Below, in pieces: positions 17,330-26,840 of a stretch of 64,000 nt of DNA. The notes under the pieces were generated by a model. That model did no database searches. It had not been told where the DNA came from and worked only from the letters and a program-made list of their open reading frames with translations. Made by a program: the position numbers and the translations under genes. Numbering within the stretch: the stretch's first letter is position 1; each line of letters starts with the position of its first letter. Source of the DNA: Phycisphaerales bacterium UBA7800 (lineage in GTDB: Bacteria > Planctomycetota > Phycisphaerae > Phycisphaerales > Phycisphaeraceae); the NCBI GenBank assembly GCA_002480565.1, contig DLCK01000080.1, positions 1 through 64,000 on the forward strand. Direction: 5' to 3'.

Positions 17330-18595
17330 GTGATCCATTATATGACCACCAACGGCATTGGTAATTCCTGGGTTGCCAACGAGCTTCACCAGCTTACGCG
17401 CCACAGGATTCCATTTAAACTTCATGCCATGCGTAGTCCTGGGGAGCACTTTCACGCATCACAATGGGCTTTAAATATGGATAAATCTACCAATGTGATT
17501 TATCCAGTAAACGTGTTGGCGTTATTGGTTTCCCTGATCATTGCGCCGCTGCGGTTTGGCTCATGTTTTTGGGGTGCATTGTTTAATGCCATGTTCTCCA
17601 AACGTGAGTCCATGCGGGTGCGACTTGCTGGACTGTATCATTTTGCCGTCGCTTGTTATTGGGCACGACAACTCCAACATCAGCAGGTTAGTTTGATTCA
17701 CAGTCAGTGGATTCACTCCGGTGGCACCATTGCTATGTATGCTGCTTGGCTGCTGGGCAAACCCTTTAGCTTTACTGGTCATGCTGCGGATCTGTTTCGT
17801 GAACGTTGTGGTTTACAGGATAAAGTTGATCGTGCTGCGTTTATCGTCTGCATCTCTGAATTTCACAAAGACCTGTTTATGAAAATGGGCGCATCAGCGG
17901 ATAAGCTTCATATTGTCCACTGTGGGATTGATGTGTCGCTTTTTACTCCCAAGCTTCAGAAAAAGACTGATGAAATTCCCCACATCATTTCGGCTGGACG
18001 GCTTGTTGATAAGAAGGGCTTTGAATATCTCATCGATGCCTGCGCCTTGCTGCGGGATCAGAATATCGAATTTAAATGCACAATCGCCGGTAGTGGCCCG
18101 TTGGAAGAGTCGCTTAAGCAACGCATAGCTGATAGAAAAATCCAGAACATTGTTACCGTAACTGGTAAGGCAATGAAGCAGGAAGAGATCCCTGCATTCA
18201 TGAATGATGGTGACATCTATTGCCTGCCATGTGTATGGGCCAAGGATAATGACGTGGATGGTCTGCCACAGATGTTGATGGAAGCGATGGCGTGCGGTGT
18301 GCCGTGTATATCCACCAAACTTGTTGGTATTCCTGACCTGTTAATTCAGGGCAAAACGGGTTTGTTAGTTGAACCAAACGACACCAAGCAATTAGCTGAA
18401 GCACTTAATGTCTTAATGCATGACAAGCCTTTGCAGCAGCAAATGACAGCCAACGGCCTGATACATGTTAAGAAGGAATTTGACCTTGATACATGTTTGG
18501 AGCCATTGGTTTCACAATACCGGAACTTCCTGGGCAGCAAGTCCACCGAGATAACCAACAAGCCCCGAAGCACGGGAGCAAAGGTGGAATCATGA
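17330..18595 (+). CDS. GT4 glycosyltransferase (colanic acid WcaL-like)
   Basis: 421 aa from the GTG at 17330, preceded by AGGAG 10 bases upstream. An in-frame GTG at 17261 overlapping the previous gene would add 23 residues but would put the T-run hairpin inside the coding region. The GT-B C-terminal domain has ISAGRLVDKKGFEYLIDA and PQMLMEAMACGVPCISTKLVGIPDL. The N-terminal IHSQWIHSGGTIAMYAAWLLGKPFSFTGHAADLF is typical of WcaL-like transferases. Its end overlaps the next gene by ATGA. Confidence 0.87.
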   Translation: MIHYMTTNGIGNSWVANELHQLTRHRIPFKLHAMRSPGEHFHASQWALNMDKSTNVIYPVNVLALLVSLIIAPLRFGSCFWGALFNAMFSKRESMRVRLAGLYHFAVACYWARQLQHQQVSLIHSQWIHSGGTIAMYAAWLLGKPFSFTGHAADLFRERCGLQDKVDRAAFIVCISEFHKDLFMKMGASADKLHIVHCGIDVSLFTPKLQKKTDEIPHIISAGRLVDKKGFEYLIDACALLRDQNIEFKCTIAGSGPLEESLKQRIADRKIQNIVTVTGKAMKQEEIPAFMNDGDIYCLPCVWAKDNDVDGLPQMLMEAMACGVPCISTKLVGIPDLLIQGKTGLLVEPNDTKQLAEALNVLMHDKPLQQQMTANGLIHVKKEFDLDTCLEPLVSQYRNFLGSKSTEITNKPRSTGAKVES

Positions 18596-19575
18596 TCATT
18601 ACCCAGAGTCCATATCGTGTAAGTTTTGCAGGTGGGGGGACTGATTTACCTGCGTTTTACAGACAGGAATTCGGCGCTGTACTTAGTGTGACAATTAACA
18701 AGCACATGTACTGTACTGTCAGTCCACGCTTTGATAAGACCATTCGTCTGGCATACTCCAAGACTGAAATTGTGGACACTCCCGACAAACTCGAACATGG
18801 CATAGTCCGTAAAGCCATGGAACTTTCGGGTCTCAAAAGCCATTTGGAAATTACAACCATTGGTGATGTTCCTGCTGGGACAGGTATGGGGTCATCAAGC
18901 ACATTAACAGTCGGAATGCTTCAGGCACTCTATGCCTACGCTGGCAAAATCGTCAGCCGTGAAACACTGGGACGTGAAGCATCCGCAATTGAAATCGATA
19001 TGTTGGAAAAACCCATTGGTAAGCAGGACCAATACGCTGCTGCATTTGGGGGTCTGAATTACATTCGATTCAATCCTGATGACACGGTGGATGTCGAACC
19101 TGTCCCATGTAAAAAGCAGACGCTTGAAGAGCTCGAAAGCAGGACACTGTTGTTCTATACCGCACAGCGACGTGATGCGGACAGTATTCTCAAAAAGCAA
19201 TCCGAAGGCACCGCTGACCGTATGACTGTCTTGCGAAAGATGCGCGATTTGGCGGATCAGATGCGACATGCCATTGCGGGTGAAGGCAACATTGATAGCT
19301 TTGCAGAACTGTTACATGAAGGTTGGGAACTCAAACGTTCTTTGGGGTTTGGGATCACCAACCCGATGGTTGATGAGTGGTACAACGCTGCACGCAAATG
19401 TGGTGCACAGGGCGGCAAGTTGCTCGGTGCAGGTGGCGGTGGATTTGTTCTGCTCGTTGCACCTCCTGAGAAACATGAAGCCATCCGTGAAGCACTTGGA
19501 CGCCCAAAGGAGTTGGAATTTTCCATCGACCAGCGTGGCAGCCGCGTGATCTTCTTCTCAGAAAGACATGGGTAA
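18592..19575 (+). CDS. hddA: GHMP-family D-glycero-D-manno-heptose 7-phosphate kinase
   Basis: 327 aa. SPYRVSFAGGGTDLPAFY is the heptose/fucose kinase start and PAGTGMGSSSTLTVGML is the GHMP ATP-binding motif; GKQDQYAAAFGGLNYI and LLGAGGGGFVLLVA complete the family pattern. It would phosphorylate heptose 7-phosphate at C1. The start at 18592 gives the usual MIITQSPYR terminus; the frame is open upstream but there it is a shadow of the previous gene. GmhA follows, and GmhB and the nucleotidyltransferase lie 3-4 kb downstream. Confidence 0.88.
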   Translation: MIITQSPYRVSFAGGGTDLPAFYRQEFGAVLSVTINKHMYCTVSPRFDKTIRLAYSKTEIVDTPDKLEHGIVRKAMELSGLKSHLEITTIGDVPAGTGMGSSSTLTVGMLQALYAYAGKIVSRETLGREASAIEIDMLEKPIGKQDQYAAAFGGLNYIRFNPDDTVDVEPVPCKKQTLEELESRTLLFYTAQRRDADSILKKQSEGTADRMTVLRKMRDLADQMRHAIAGEGNIDSFAELLHEGWELKRSLGFGITNPMVDEWYNAARKCGAQGGKLLGAGGGGFVLLVAPPEKHEAIREALGRPKELEFSIDQRGSRVIFFSERHG

Positions 19576-19712
19576 AACAAACCGCGATTAGTATTTTCGC
19601 CTTGATAATAGACGCAAAATGAGATTCAGAGACGCAGCCTGAATGTCAAGATAACGCATAAGAGAGACGCACTTAACAAACTCGCCGACTCTCGGCAATG
19701 GAGGGATTTATT
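19576..19712 (+). other. Intergenic leader with three AGACGCA repeats and a hairpin
   Basis: AGACGCA occurs at 19610, 19630 and 19665, and GCCGA-CTC-TCGGC (about 19684-19696) forms a short hairpin just before the gmhA ribosome site. It is one of the few real gaps inside the polysaccharide cluster. Confidence 0.4.
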
Positions 19713-20312
19713 ATGGCAGGCAATACCTGTTCTAACGCACGCATTTATATGGACTGTATCGCACAGCAATTGCAGTTGGTCAACGACATTGCAATTGACA
19801 AAGCGACCCGAGCAATTTTTGACGCATGGCGTGGTGATCGACGTGTATTCGTATTTGGCAACGGGGGCTCGGCTCACAGTGCAAGTCATTGGGCGCTGGA
19901 CCTGATGAAGACCGCAGCCATCGACGGTCAACCACGCCTCAAAGCCGTGAGTCTGGCTGACAATATCGGCATACTCACCGCAGTCGGTAATGACATTAGC
20001 TTTGATGAAATCTTCCGATACCCTCTGCATGCCTATGCAGAAGAAGGTGACGTCGCAGTGGCGATCAGTTGCTCAGGTAACTCGGCCAATGCCGTGAATG
20101 CGACCCAGTGGGCACATACACATGGATTAACAACCATCACACTCACCGGATTCAACGGTGGCAAGCTTCGTGAACTGGGCGATATCAATATCCATGTCCC
20201 AAGTGATAACTACGGTGTGATTGAAGATATTCACATGGCCTGTGGTCACATGACTGCACAAGGGCTAAGACACATGATCCTTGCAGATCAGAAAGAACGG
20301 GTGTCAATATGA
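19713..20312 (+). CDS. gmhA: Phosphoheptose isomerase (SIS domain)
   Basis: 199 aa. The SIS-domain sugar-phosphate site FVFGNGGSAHSASHWALDLM and AVAISCSGNSANAVNA match sedoheptulose 7-phosphate isomerase. GGAGGG at 19700-19705 supports the ATG at 19713 rather than the in-frame ATG at 19698, which the ribosome site would overlap. It makes D-glycero-D-manno-heptose 7-phosphate for the kinase just upstream. It overlaps the next gene by ATGA. Confidence 0.9.
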   Translation: MAGNTCSNARIYMDCIAQQLQLVNDIAIDKATRAIFDAWRGDRRVFVFGNGGSAHSASHWALDLMKTAAIDGQPRLKAVSLADNIGILTAVGNDISFDEIFRYPLHAYAEEGDVAVAISCSGNSANAVNATQWAHTHGLTTITLTGFNGGKLRELGDINIHVPSDNYGVIEDIHMACGHMTAQGLRHMILADQKERVSI

Positions 20313-21433
20313 AAATTCTTGTCACAGGTGGTGCAGGTTTTATTGGCTCCCATACTGCCGATGCGCTTTTGGCTGAGGGGCATACCGTACGTGTCCTTGA
20401 TAGCTTGCAGGCACCAGTTCATCCCAAGCCAATCAAGCCAGATTACCTGGATTCACGAATTGAATTCATTTACGGAGATGCCCGTGATGAGCATGTAATG
20501 CTGCACGCGATGCAAGGCGTGGATGTGGTTTATCACTTTGCAGCATTTCAGGATTATTTGCCTGTGTTTACAAGGTATTTTGACGTCAATGTCACATCGA
20601 CCGCATTGATCTACGAATTGATTGTTCGTGAAAACTTACCTGTTAAAAAAGTTATTGTGGCATCCAGTCAAGCGACTTTGGGAGAAGGCATGTATGTCGA
20701 TGCCAATGGCAAAGAATGTCTTCCAGATATCCGTACCGATGAGCAGTTGCTCAAGGGCGATTGGGAATGCAAAGCCCCCAAAGGTTTTACGGGACCCATT
20801 CAATGGGTAGCGACTACGGAAACCGTGGCGAACCCTCAAAACCAATATGGCATCAGCAAAATTGCAGAAGAAAAAGTCGCATTGCATTTAGGTAAACGCT
20901 ATGGCATTCCTTCGGTCGCAATGAGATATTCAATTGTGCAAGGCCCACGTCAGAGTTTTTACAACGCCTACTCCGGTGCCTGTCGTGTGTTCTGTCTGGC
21001 ATTTCACCAAGGTAACAATCCTAGCATCTATGAAGACGGTAAACAGATACGTGACTTTGTTAACATTTTTGATGTTGTTGATGCGAACCTTACTGTGCTT
21101 CACGATGATCGTGCTAATTATGAAATGTTCCATGTCGGCGGCGACAAACCGATGACCGTTATGGATTTTGCGTCCGTTGTGGCTGAAGTCTTTGGAGTCA
21201 AGGATTACAAACCTCAACCTTGCGGTCGCTATCGCTTCGGTGATACACGACATATCTGCTCAGATGTTTCCAAGCTCAAAGCATTAGGTTGGAAGCCTCA
21301 ACGCGATGTGTACCGAAGTGTTGAAGACTACAAAGCATGGCTTGATCAGGCAGACAATGTCGGTGACATCCTGGCCTACTGCAATAAGCAGATGGCAAAG
21401 ATGAATGTCGTACGTGATGTGGTCAAAAACTGA
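20309..21433 (+). CDS. NAD-dependent sugar-nucleotide epimerase/dehydratase (extended SDR)
   Basis: 374 aa. The nucleotide-binding GGAGFIGSHTADALL and catalytic YGISK (Tyr-x-x-x-Lys) mark an extended SDR. A region of about 40 residues (130-175) lies between the SSQATLGEG strand and the Tyr motif, which is longer than in GalE. YSIVQGPRQSFYNAYSGACR resembles epimerases of 6-deoxy sugars. Its position between GmhA and a GT4 suggests it modifies GDP-heptose or another donor; the exact reaction is not readable. Confidence 0.8.
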   Translation: MKILVTGGAGFIGSHTADALLAEGHTVRVLDSLQAPVHPKPIKPDYLDSRIEFIYGDARDEHVMLHAMQGVDVVYHFAAFQDYLPVFTRYFDVNVTSTALIYELIVRENLPVKKVIVASSQATLGEGMYVDANGKECLPDIRTDEQLLKGDWECKAPKGFTGPIQWVATTETVANPQNQYGISKIAEEKVALHLGKRYGIPSVAMRYSIVQGPRQSFYNAYSGACRVFCLAFHQGNNPSIYEDGKQIRDFVNIFDVVDANLTVLHDDRANYEMFHVGGDKPMTVMDFASVVAEVFGVKDYKPQPCGRYRFGDTRHICSDVSKLKALGWKPQRDVYRSVEDYKAWLDQADNVGDILAYCNKQMAKMNVVRDVVKN

Positions 21434-21460
21434 GTTTATACAGAAAGTCGAACATAATTG

Positions 21461-22726
21461 ATGTCACATCAACAACCTCATCTTGTGATTCTCCCAACCA
21501 TCAAAGCAATGATTGATCCGGCGCAGCCTGATAGCGTTATCTTGACCGGGAAGTTTCTCACGGGGATGCAGTCCTATGCTCAACAGTGGCCGGGGCGTGT
21601 GACCTTATTGATCGAAGCGATGCAGGGCAAAGACTCCAATATGGATCATCAACAGGTCAAGATTGCTGACCTGCCTTACACGCTTAAGATTGTCAATTTT
21701 GAAGACAAACATCTAAATGATGAGCTTGCAATTGCAGATGTAGTATTAGCCAGTGTGCATTGGCGGCAGAATCATATCAGTCAACTGTGTCAACAAGTCA
21801 ATGTGCCTTGCGTTTATGTGTCGGAGTATGCTTTTCAAACACGCATTCAGATGGAAAAGACACGGACGAAAAATCTGCTTGTCTTCTTGCGGCGTTATCA
21901 ATGGCATTGGATGCATGAACGTCGGCACCGTCGTGCCTTGGCATTGGCGGATGGATTGCAGGCAAACGGTACACCGACTTATAACGACTATCTCGGATTA
22001 GCCAAAGATTCATTGCTTTATTTTGACAGTCGAGTTACCAGCAGTCAGATGGCTACTCAGGAGCAACTTGACCAGCGTTATAGCGACCTGTTTACGGATC
22101 GCCCGTTGCGTCTTGCATTCTCTGGAAGACTCATGCCAATCAAGGGTGCTGATCATTTGCCTTTGATTGCAAAAGCGCTAAAGCAGATGGGCGTTGCTTT
22201 CACAATGGATATCTGCGGCGGCGGAGAACTTGAAGCTTCCATGCAAAAGAAAATCCAGGAATTGGGACTCACCGATTCCGTACGAATGTGTGGAGTGTTG
22301 GATTTCAACAATCAATTAATCCCAAAGCTAAAACGTGATGTGGATCTGTTTGTATGCCCACATCGTCAAGGTGATCCGTCCTGCACGTATTTGGAGACTA
22401 TGAGCTGTGGCGTGCCGATTGTGGGTTATGACAATGCTGCGTTTACAGGACTTTGCGAACAGTCTGCTGCGGGATGGGTAACGCCAATGAATTCCATCAC
22501 CAAACTGGCGAGACAGATTGCAATTCTCAATCAGAAGCGTGAAGAAATTGTCACTCATGCTGCACAATCTCTGGAGTTTGCTCGTCATCACAGTTTTGAA
22601 GACACGTTTAGTCGCCGTGTGGATCACTTGATTCAGCTTTCTCGCCCGACGGATGAAGTTGCACAATCCACGCCCAATACAGTTAAGCGATCCCTTGTTA
22701 ACCCCCAAAAAGAGACCGCCCAATGA
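21461..22726 (+). CDS. GT4-type glycosyltransferase
   Basis: 421 aa GT-B enzyme. The C-terminal domain has LAFSGRLMPIKGADHLPLIA, VRMCGVLDFNNQLIP and CTYLETMSCGVPIVGYDNAAF, the usual group 1 donor-binding pattern. The ATG at 21461 is preferred to a TTG 3 bases earlier. It overlaps the next gene by ATGA. Confidence 0.85.
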   Translation: MSHQQPHLVILPTIKAMIDPAQPDSVILTGKFLTGMQSYAQQWPGRVTLLIEAMQGKDSNMDHQQVKIADLPYTLKIVNFEDKHLNDELAIADVVLASVHWRQNHISQLCQQVNVPCVYVSEYAFQTRIQMEKTRTKNLLVFLRRYQWHWMHERRHRRALALADGLQANGTPTYNDYLGLAKDSLLYFDSRVTSSQMATQEQLDQRYSDLFTDRPLRLAFSGRLMPIKGADHLPLIAKALKQMGVAFTMDICGGGELEASMQKKIQELGLTDSVRMCGVLDFNNQLIPKLKRDVDLFVCPHRQGDPSCTYLETMSCGVPIVGYDNAAFTGLCEQSAAGWVTPMNSITKLARQIAILNQKREEIVTHAAQSLEFARHHSFEDTFSRRVDHLIQLSRPTDEVAQSTPNTVKRSLVNPQKETAQ

Positions 22727-23448
22727 GTAATACCAACCCAAAAAGAAAAGTCCTGTTACTAGCAGGAGGGCTTGGTTCAAGACTAAAACCACTAACTGAT
22801 GTGGTCCCAAAGTGTCTTATTGAGATCGCTGGCAAGCCGTTGTTGGATTATTGGTTTGATCGCTTTGAGTTGGCACAGTTGTTTGATGTGCGGATCAATA
22901 ATCATCACCTGCCTCAACTCGTACGCGATTACATTGTCCGACGAAATGATGATGGCGTTTTCAACGTCACCGAGGCCTACGAGCCAACGCTTTTGGGTTC
23001 AGCAGGAACCGTCCATGCCAATCGTGATTTTGTCTCCGAGGATGATCTGTGCGTCATTGTGTATGCAGACAATCTCAGTAATGTGAATCTTGATGCAATG
23101 ATTGCTTTTCATCAGTCGCATGATGATCCTTTTACGATGTTGTTATTCCGTGCAGAAAATCCCAAGAAGTCCGGCATTGCTACGCTGGATGACGATTCAC
23201 GTGTGATCGATTTTGTCGAAAAACCAGAGCATCCGGCAAGTGATCTTGCCAATGCAGGAATCTACGTCCTGGATGGCAAAGCATATTTAGAGATCGCAGA
23301 CATGAATGTGTTTGACCTTGGTTTTGATGTACTGCCCAAGTTCATCGGCCGGATGCGCGGTTGGGAATGGCAAGGTTATCACCGTGACATTGGCACGCAT
23401 GCTTCACTTGAACAAGCCAAACATGATATCGCGGAGGTGTTCGCATGA
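22723..23448 (+). CDS. hddC: Sugar-phosphate nucleotidyltransferase (HddC-like)
   Basis: 241 aa. LLAGGLGSRLKPLTDVVPKCLIEIAGKPLLDYW is the canonical nucleotidyltransferase signature with the catalytic Arg and Lys, and VIVYADNLSNV holds the metal-binding Asp. It is short, lacking a beta-helix domain, as in D-glycero-alpha-D-manno-heptose 1-phosphate guanylyltransferases. Next to GmhB and in the same cluster as GmhA and HddA, this activity would give GDP-heptose. The symbol rests on context. Confidence 0.8.
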   Translation: MSNTNPKRKVLLLAGGLGSRLKPLTDVVPKCLIEIAGKPLLDYWFDRFELAQLFDVRINNHHLPQLVRDYIVRRNDDGVFNVTEAYEPTLLGSAGTVHANRDFVSEDDLCVIVYADNLSNVNLDAMIAFHQSHDDPFTMLLFRAENPKKSGIATLDDDSRVIDFVEKPEHPASDLANAGIYVLDGKAYLEIADMNVFDLGFDVLPKFIGRMRGWEWQGYHRDIGTHASLEQAKHDIAEVFA

Positions 23449-24032
23449 GCCCATCAAGACCCGCTGTTTTTCTGGATCGTGATGGCACGATCATCCGCCA
23501 GGTTCATCACCTTTGTGATCCTGATCTGGTGGAACTGATCCCCGGTGCTGCTACTGCAATCCAATCGTTTCGTGATGCTGGTTATGTCTGCGTCGTTGTG
23601 ACCAATCAGTCAGTCATCGGACGTGGCAAACTCACCGAAGAAGGGTTGGCTGAAATTAATGGTCGCATGAATGATCAACTCGAAGCAGAGGGAACCCAAA
23701 TTGATGGCTTGTATTACTGTCCGTTTGCTCCAGCTAAAAATGGTGACCGAACCAGCATTGAACATCCCAACCGCAAGCCTGCGCCAGGCATGCTTCATGA
23801 AGCAGCTGAGCAGATGAATTTGGACTTGTCTCGTTCATGGATGATTGGTGATATGGCCAGTGATGTCTTGGCTGGACGCAATGCCAACTGCAAAGGTTCG
23901 GTACTGGTTCTCACCGGCAATGCTACTGAAAAAGACTTTAAACACGCTGACCATATTGAGCCAACGCTCGGGGCAGCCGCACAATGGATATTGCAAAACG
24001 AAAACTGCTTAACCGCAGTGGAAGGAAAATAA
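23445..24032 (+). CDS. gmhB: D,D-heptose 1,7-bisphosphate phosphatase (HAD family)
   Basis: 195 aa. The HAD motif I is FLDRDGTI, motif II VVVTNQSVIGRG, and the late Asp pair is in SWMIGDMASDVLAG. A partial zinc-loop region YYCPFAPAKNGDRTSIEHPNRKPAPGML follows the GmhB layout, with fewer Cys than the E. coli enzyme. It removes the C7 phosphate between the kinase and the nucleotidyltransferase steps. ATGA overlap upstream. Confidence 0.88.
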   Translation: MSPSRPAVFLDRDGTIIRQVHHLCDPDLVELIPGAATAIQSFRDAGYVCVVVTNQSVIGRGKLTEEGLAEINGRMNDQLEAEGTQIDGLYYCPFAPAKNGDRTSIEHPNRKPAPGMLHEAAEQMNLDLSRSWMIGDMASDVLAGRNANCKGSVLVLTGNATEKDFKHADHIEPTLGAAAQWILQNENCLTAVEGK

Positions 24033-24033
24033 G

Positions 24034-25041
24034 ATGAAGATTTTAGTCACCGGTGGTGCTGGTTATGTTGGAAGTGCCTGCTTGCGATTTTTGCTTTCTC
24101 AAGGTGTCGATGCCTATGCCTATGACAACCTGATTCAAGGGCACAGTGAAGCGGTTCCAGAAGGTCGTTTTATCCAAGGTGATATTGCGGATACTGATGC
24201 CGTTGAAGCAGCACTTAAGCAGATCAATGCCGATGCCGTGATGCATTTTGCGGCTGCGACCTGTGTTGGTGAATCGGTGGATGATCCTGAATATCACTAT
24301 CGCAATAACATTGCTGGCACGATGAGTCTGCTCAATGCCATGCGTAAAGCAGGTGTTAAACGGATGCTGTTTTCCAGTACCTGTGCGACCTACGGCATGG
24401 CGACCAAAGTTCCCATGAGTGAAGATACACCCCAGGAACCCTTTAGCCCCTATGCGCGTACCAAGCTGGCTGTCGAATGGATGATCCGCGATTTTGCTGA
24501 TGCCTATGGTCTTGGCTTTACCTTACTGCGTTACTTCAATGCGTCTGGCGCGTCAGCGTGTGGCAACTTTGGTGAAGACCATAGCCCCGAAAATCACCTG
24601 ATCCCTTTGGTGCTTCAAGTGCCCCTTGGACAGCGTGACAAGATCATGGTCTTTGGAACCGATTATCCGACTGAAGATGGCACATGCATTCGTGACTATG
24701 TTCACGTCGATGACCTGGCTTCTGCTCACTGGCTGGCAATCCAAGCCACCACACCAACTACCCGTGAAGTCTTCAACATAGGAACGGGCAACGGTCAATC
24801 CGTGATGCAGATTATCAAGGCATGTGAAGAAGTGACCGGACAGGCGATCAAAGTCCAAATCACTGACCGTCGTCCTGGCGATCCACCCGCACTGGTAGCT
24901 GACCCCGCCAAGCTTAAAACACAGCTGGGGTGGGAGCCCAAGTACACCGACATCCGTGACACCATTGCCACGGCATGGAAGTGGCATCAATCGCATCCCA
25001 AGGGATACCTGATTGGAGAAACCTCATGCGCGACTATTTGA
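24034..25041 (+). CDS. galE: UDP-glucose 4-epimerase
   Basis: 335 aa. GGAGYVGSACLRFLL (NAD site), SSTCATYG and YARTKLAVEWMIRDF (catalytic Tyr/Lys) match GalE, as do RYFNASGA and GTDYPTEDGTCIRDYVHVDDLA. It interconverts UDP-glucose and UDP-galactose, supplying galactose for the polymer. It starts one base after gmhB ends and its end overlaps the next gene by 16 bases. Confidence 0.92.
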   Translation: MKILVTGGAGYVGSACLRFLLSQGVDAYAYDNLIQGHSEAVPEGRFIQGDIADTDAVEAALKQINADAVMHFAAATCVGESVDDPEYHYRNNIAGTMSLLNAMRKAGVKRMLFSSTCATYGMATKVPMSEDTPQEPFSPYARTKLAVEWMIRDFADAYGLGFTLLRYFNASGASACGNFGEDHSPENHLIPLVLQVPLGQRDKIMVFGTDYPTEDGTCIRDYVHVDDLASAHWLAIQATTPTTREVFNIGTGNGQSVMQIIKACEEVTGQAIKVQITDRRPGDPPALVADPAKLKTQLGWEPKYTDIRDTIATAWKWHQSHPKGYLIGETSCATI

Positions 25042-25949
25042 TTGTTGCACCGTGTCGAAACGAAGCCAAGTTCGCCCGAAAGACCTTGGACAGTCTGGTG
25101 AGTCAGACCATTACACCCAAGCTTCTTGTGGTGGTGGATGATGGTTCGACTGACCAAACACCTGAAATTTTAGCTGAATATGCTGCCAAACATGACTGGA
25201 TCAAAATTGTCCGTCGTGAGGATCGTGGTAAACGCAGTGTCGGCCCGGGTGTCATCGACGCCTTTTATGCCGGCCTGGAGACCGTGGATATCAAACAGTT
25301 TGATTATGTCTGCAAATTGGACTTGGATTTAATCTTACCTGATGCATACTTCGAAGGTTTGATCAAACGTATGGAAGCTGATCCACGGATTGGTACATGC
25401 AGCGGTAAAGCTTACTTCATCAACAAAGCTGGCCAACAGGTCTCTGAAGGCATTGCCGATGATGTGTCGATTGGAGCCAGTAAGTTTTATCGTCGTCAAT
25501 GCTATGAACAGATGGGAGGCTTTGTCCGTCAGGTCATGTGGGATGGTATTGACAATCATCGCTGTCGTATGCTCGGGTGGATTCCATGTAGCTGGGATGA
25601 CGAAGATATTCGTTTTATCCATCTGCGACCCATGGGTTCCAGTCAGAAGGGCATTCTCACCGGACGGATGCGTTGGGGGTACGGTCAGTACTTTATGGGT
25701 ACATCACTTGCTTACATCACTGCCAGCGCCATCTTCCGAATGGGTAAATCACCAGTTATTTTAGGTGGTTTGGCCATCTGGTTGGGCTTTGTGCTGAGCA
25801 TGCTCAAAGGCAAGGAACGTTACGGTGATGCTGAGTTTCGGCGGTTTGTGCGTAAGTGTCAGTGGTCATTTTTGCTCAAGGGCAAAAAGGCAGCTGTCCA
25901 GCAAATCAACGAGAAACAGGCAACCGCATGGAAACCTATTGGAGCGTGA
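25026..25949 (+). CDS. GT2 glycosyltransferase
   Basis: 307 aa from the ATG at 25026, giving MRDYLIVAPCRNEAKFARKTLDSL at the GT-A start. VVVDDGSTDQTPEIL and VCKLDLDLIL provide the nucleotide and metal sites. A hydrophobic stretch near the C-terminus (about 240-265) may hold it to the membrane. The frame is open upstream inside galE but that part is a shadow. Confidence 0.86.
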   Translation: MRDYLIVAPCRNEAKFARKTLDSLVSQTITPKLLVVVDDGSTDQTPEILAEYAAKHDWIKIVRREDRGKRSVGPGVIDAFYAGLETVDIKQFDYVCKLDLDLILPDAYFEGLIKRMEADPRIGTCSGKAYFINKAGQQVSEGIADDVSIGASKFYRRQCYEQMGGFVRQVMWDGIDNHRCRMLGWIPCSWDDEDIRFIHLRPMGSSQKGILTGRMRWGYGQYFMGTSLAYITASAIFRMGKSPVILGGLAIWLGFVLSMLKGKERYGDAEFRRFVRKCQWSFLLKGKKAAVQQINEKQATAWKPIGA

Positions 25950-26003
25950 GTCGTTTGAATGACTGTGACATGAATCGTCACCGAATGTTTTAAGAAGACG
26001 CAG

Positions 26004-26795
26004 ATGCACGAGACGCATACAACAACTTTACCAACGATCCGATTGATGGGTGTCACGCTTCATGCCATTACACAGAAGCAATGTGTCGATCACATTCTGG
26101 ATCAATCACAGGTTGGGCATGGCGGTTGGGTGATTACACCTAATTTGGATCACCTGCGTCGGTTGGTACGTGATGCGGACACGCGTGAGCTTTATAGCGG
26201 CGCAGACATGATGGTGGCGGACGGGATGCCACTGATCTGGGCATCACGCTTGCAAGGGACTCCTTTACCTGAACGTGTTGCAGGTTCGGATTTGACCAAC
26301 AGTCTTCCCGCCGAAGCTGCCAAACGTGGCCAGAGTGTCTACCTTCTCGGTGGCGCGGGTGATGCCGCAAAGAAAGCGGCAGATGTATTGATGCAGCGAC
26401 ACCCGAATTTGATAATTGCAGGCATTCACGTGCCTGCCTTTGGTTTTGAAAAAGATCCGTCGCAGATGGCAGCATTAGAGAACGCGCTGCTGGATGCCAA
26501 GCCGGACATTGTATTGGTGGCCTTGGGTTCACCTAAGCAGGAAGTCCTGATTAAGACGCTACGGGACAAATTGCCAGGGACTTGGTGGTTGGGCATTGGC
26601 ATTAGTTTCAGCTTTGTCTGCGGTGATGTGCAACGTGCGCCTCGCTGGATTCAAAAGCTCGGACTTGAGTGGATTCATCGCTTGATGCAGGAACCCAAAC
26701 GCCTTTTTCGTCGGTATGTAATTGATGGCGTCCCTTTTGGGATTGCATTGTTGACCAACTCGGTTTGGTCTCGCCTTGGACGCCCATCAGCCTGA
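26004..26795 (+). CDS. WecG/TagA/CpsF-family glycosyltransferase (GT26)
   Basis: 263 aa. ITPNLDHLRRLVRDADTRELYSGADMMVADGMPLIWASR and PDIVLVALGSPKQEVLI are the family signatures, ending with an amphipathic MQEPKRLFRRYVIDG membrane-association tail. In known systems the enzyme adds the second sugar (for example ManNAcA or ManNAc) to an undecaprenyl-linked sugar, which would follow the priming enzyme encoded at 31910-33361. Confidence 0.92.
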   Translation: MHETHTTTLPTIRLMGVTLHAITQKQCVDHILDQSQVGHGGWVITPNLDHLRRLVRDADTRELYSGADMMVADGMPLIWASRLQGTPLPERVAGSDLTNSLPAEAAKRGQSVYLLGGAGDAAKKAADVLMQRHPNLIIAGIHVPAFGFEKDPSQMAALENALLDAKPDIVLVALGSPKQEVLIKTLRDKLPGTWWLGIGISFSFVCGDVQRAPRWIQKLGLEWIHRLMQEPKRLFRRYVIDGVPFGIALLTNSVWSRLGRPSA

Positions 26796-26840
26796 GAAAC
26801 TGATGGCCTTGGATATTCTCAATTGAATGTTCAAGGAACC

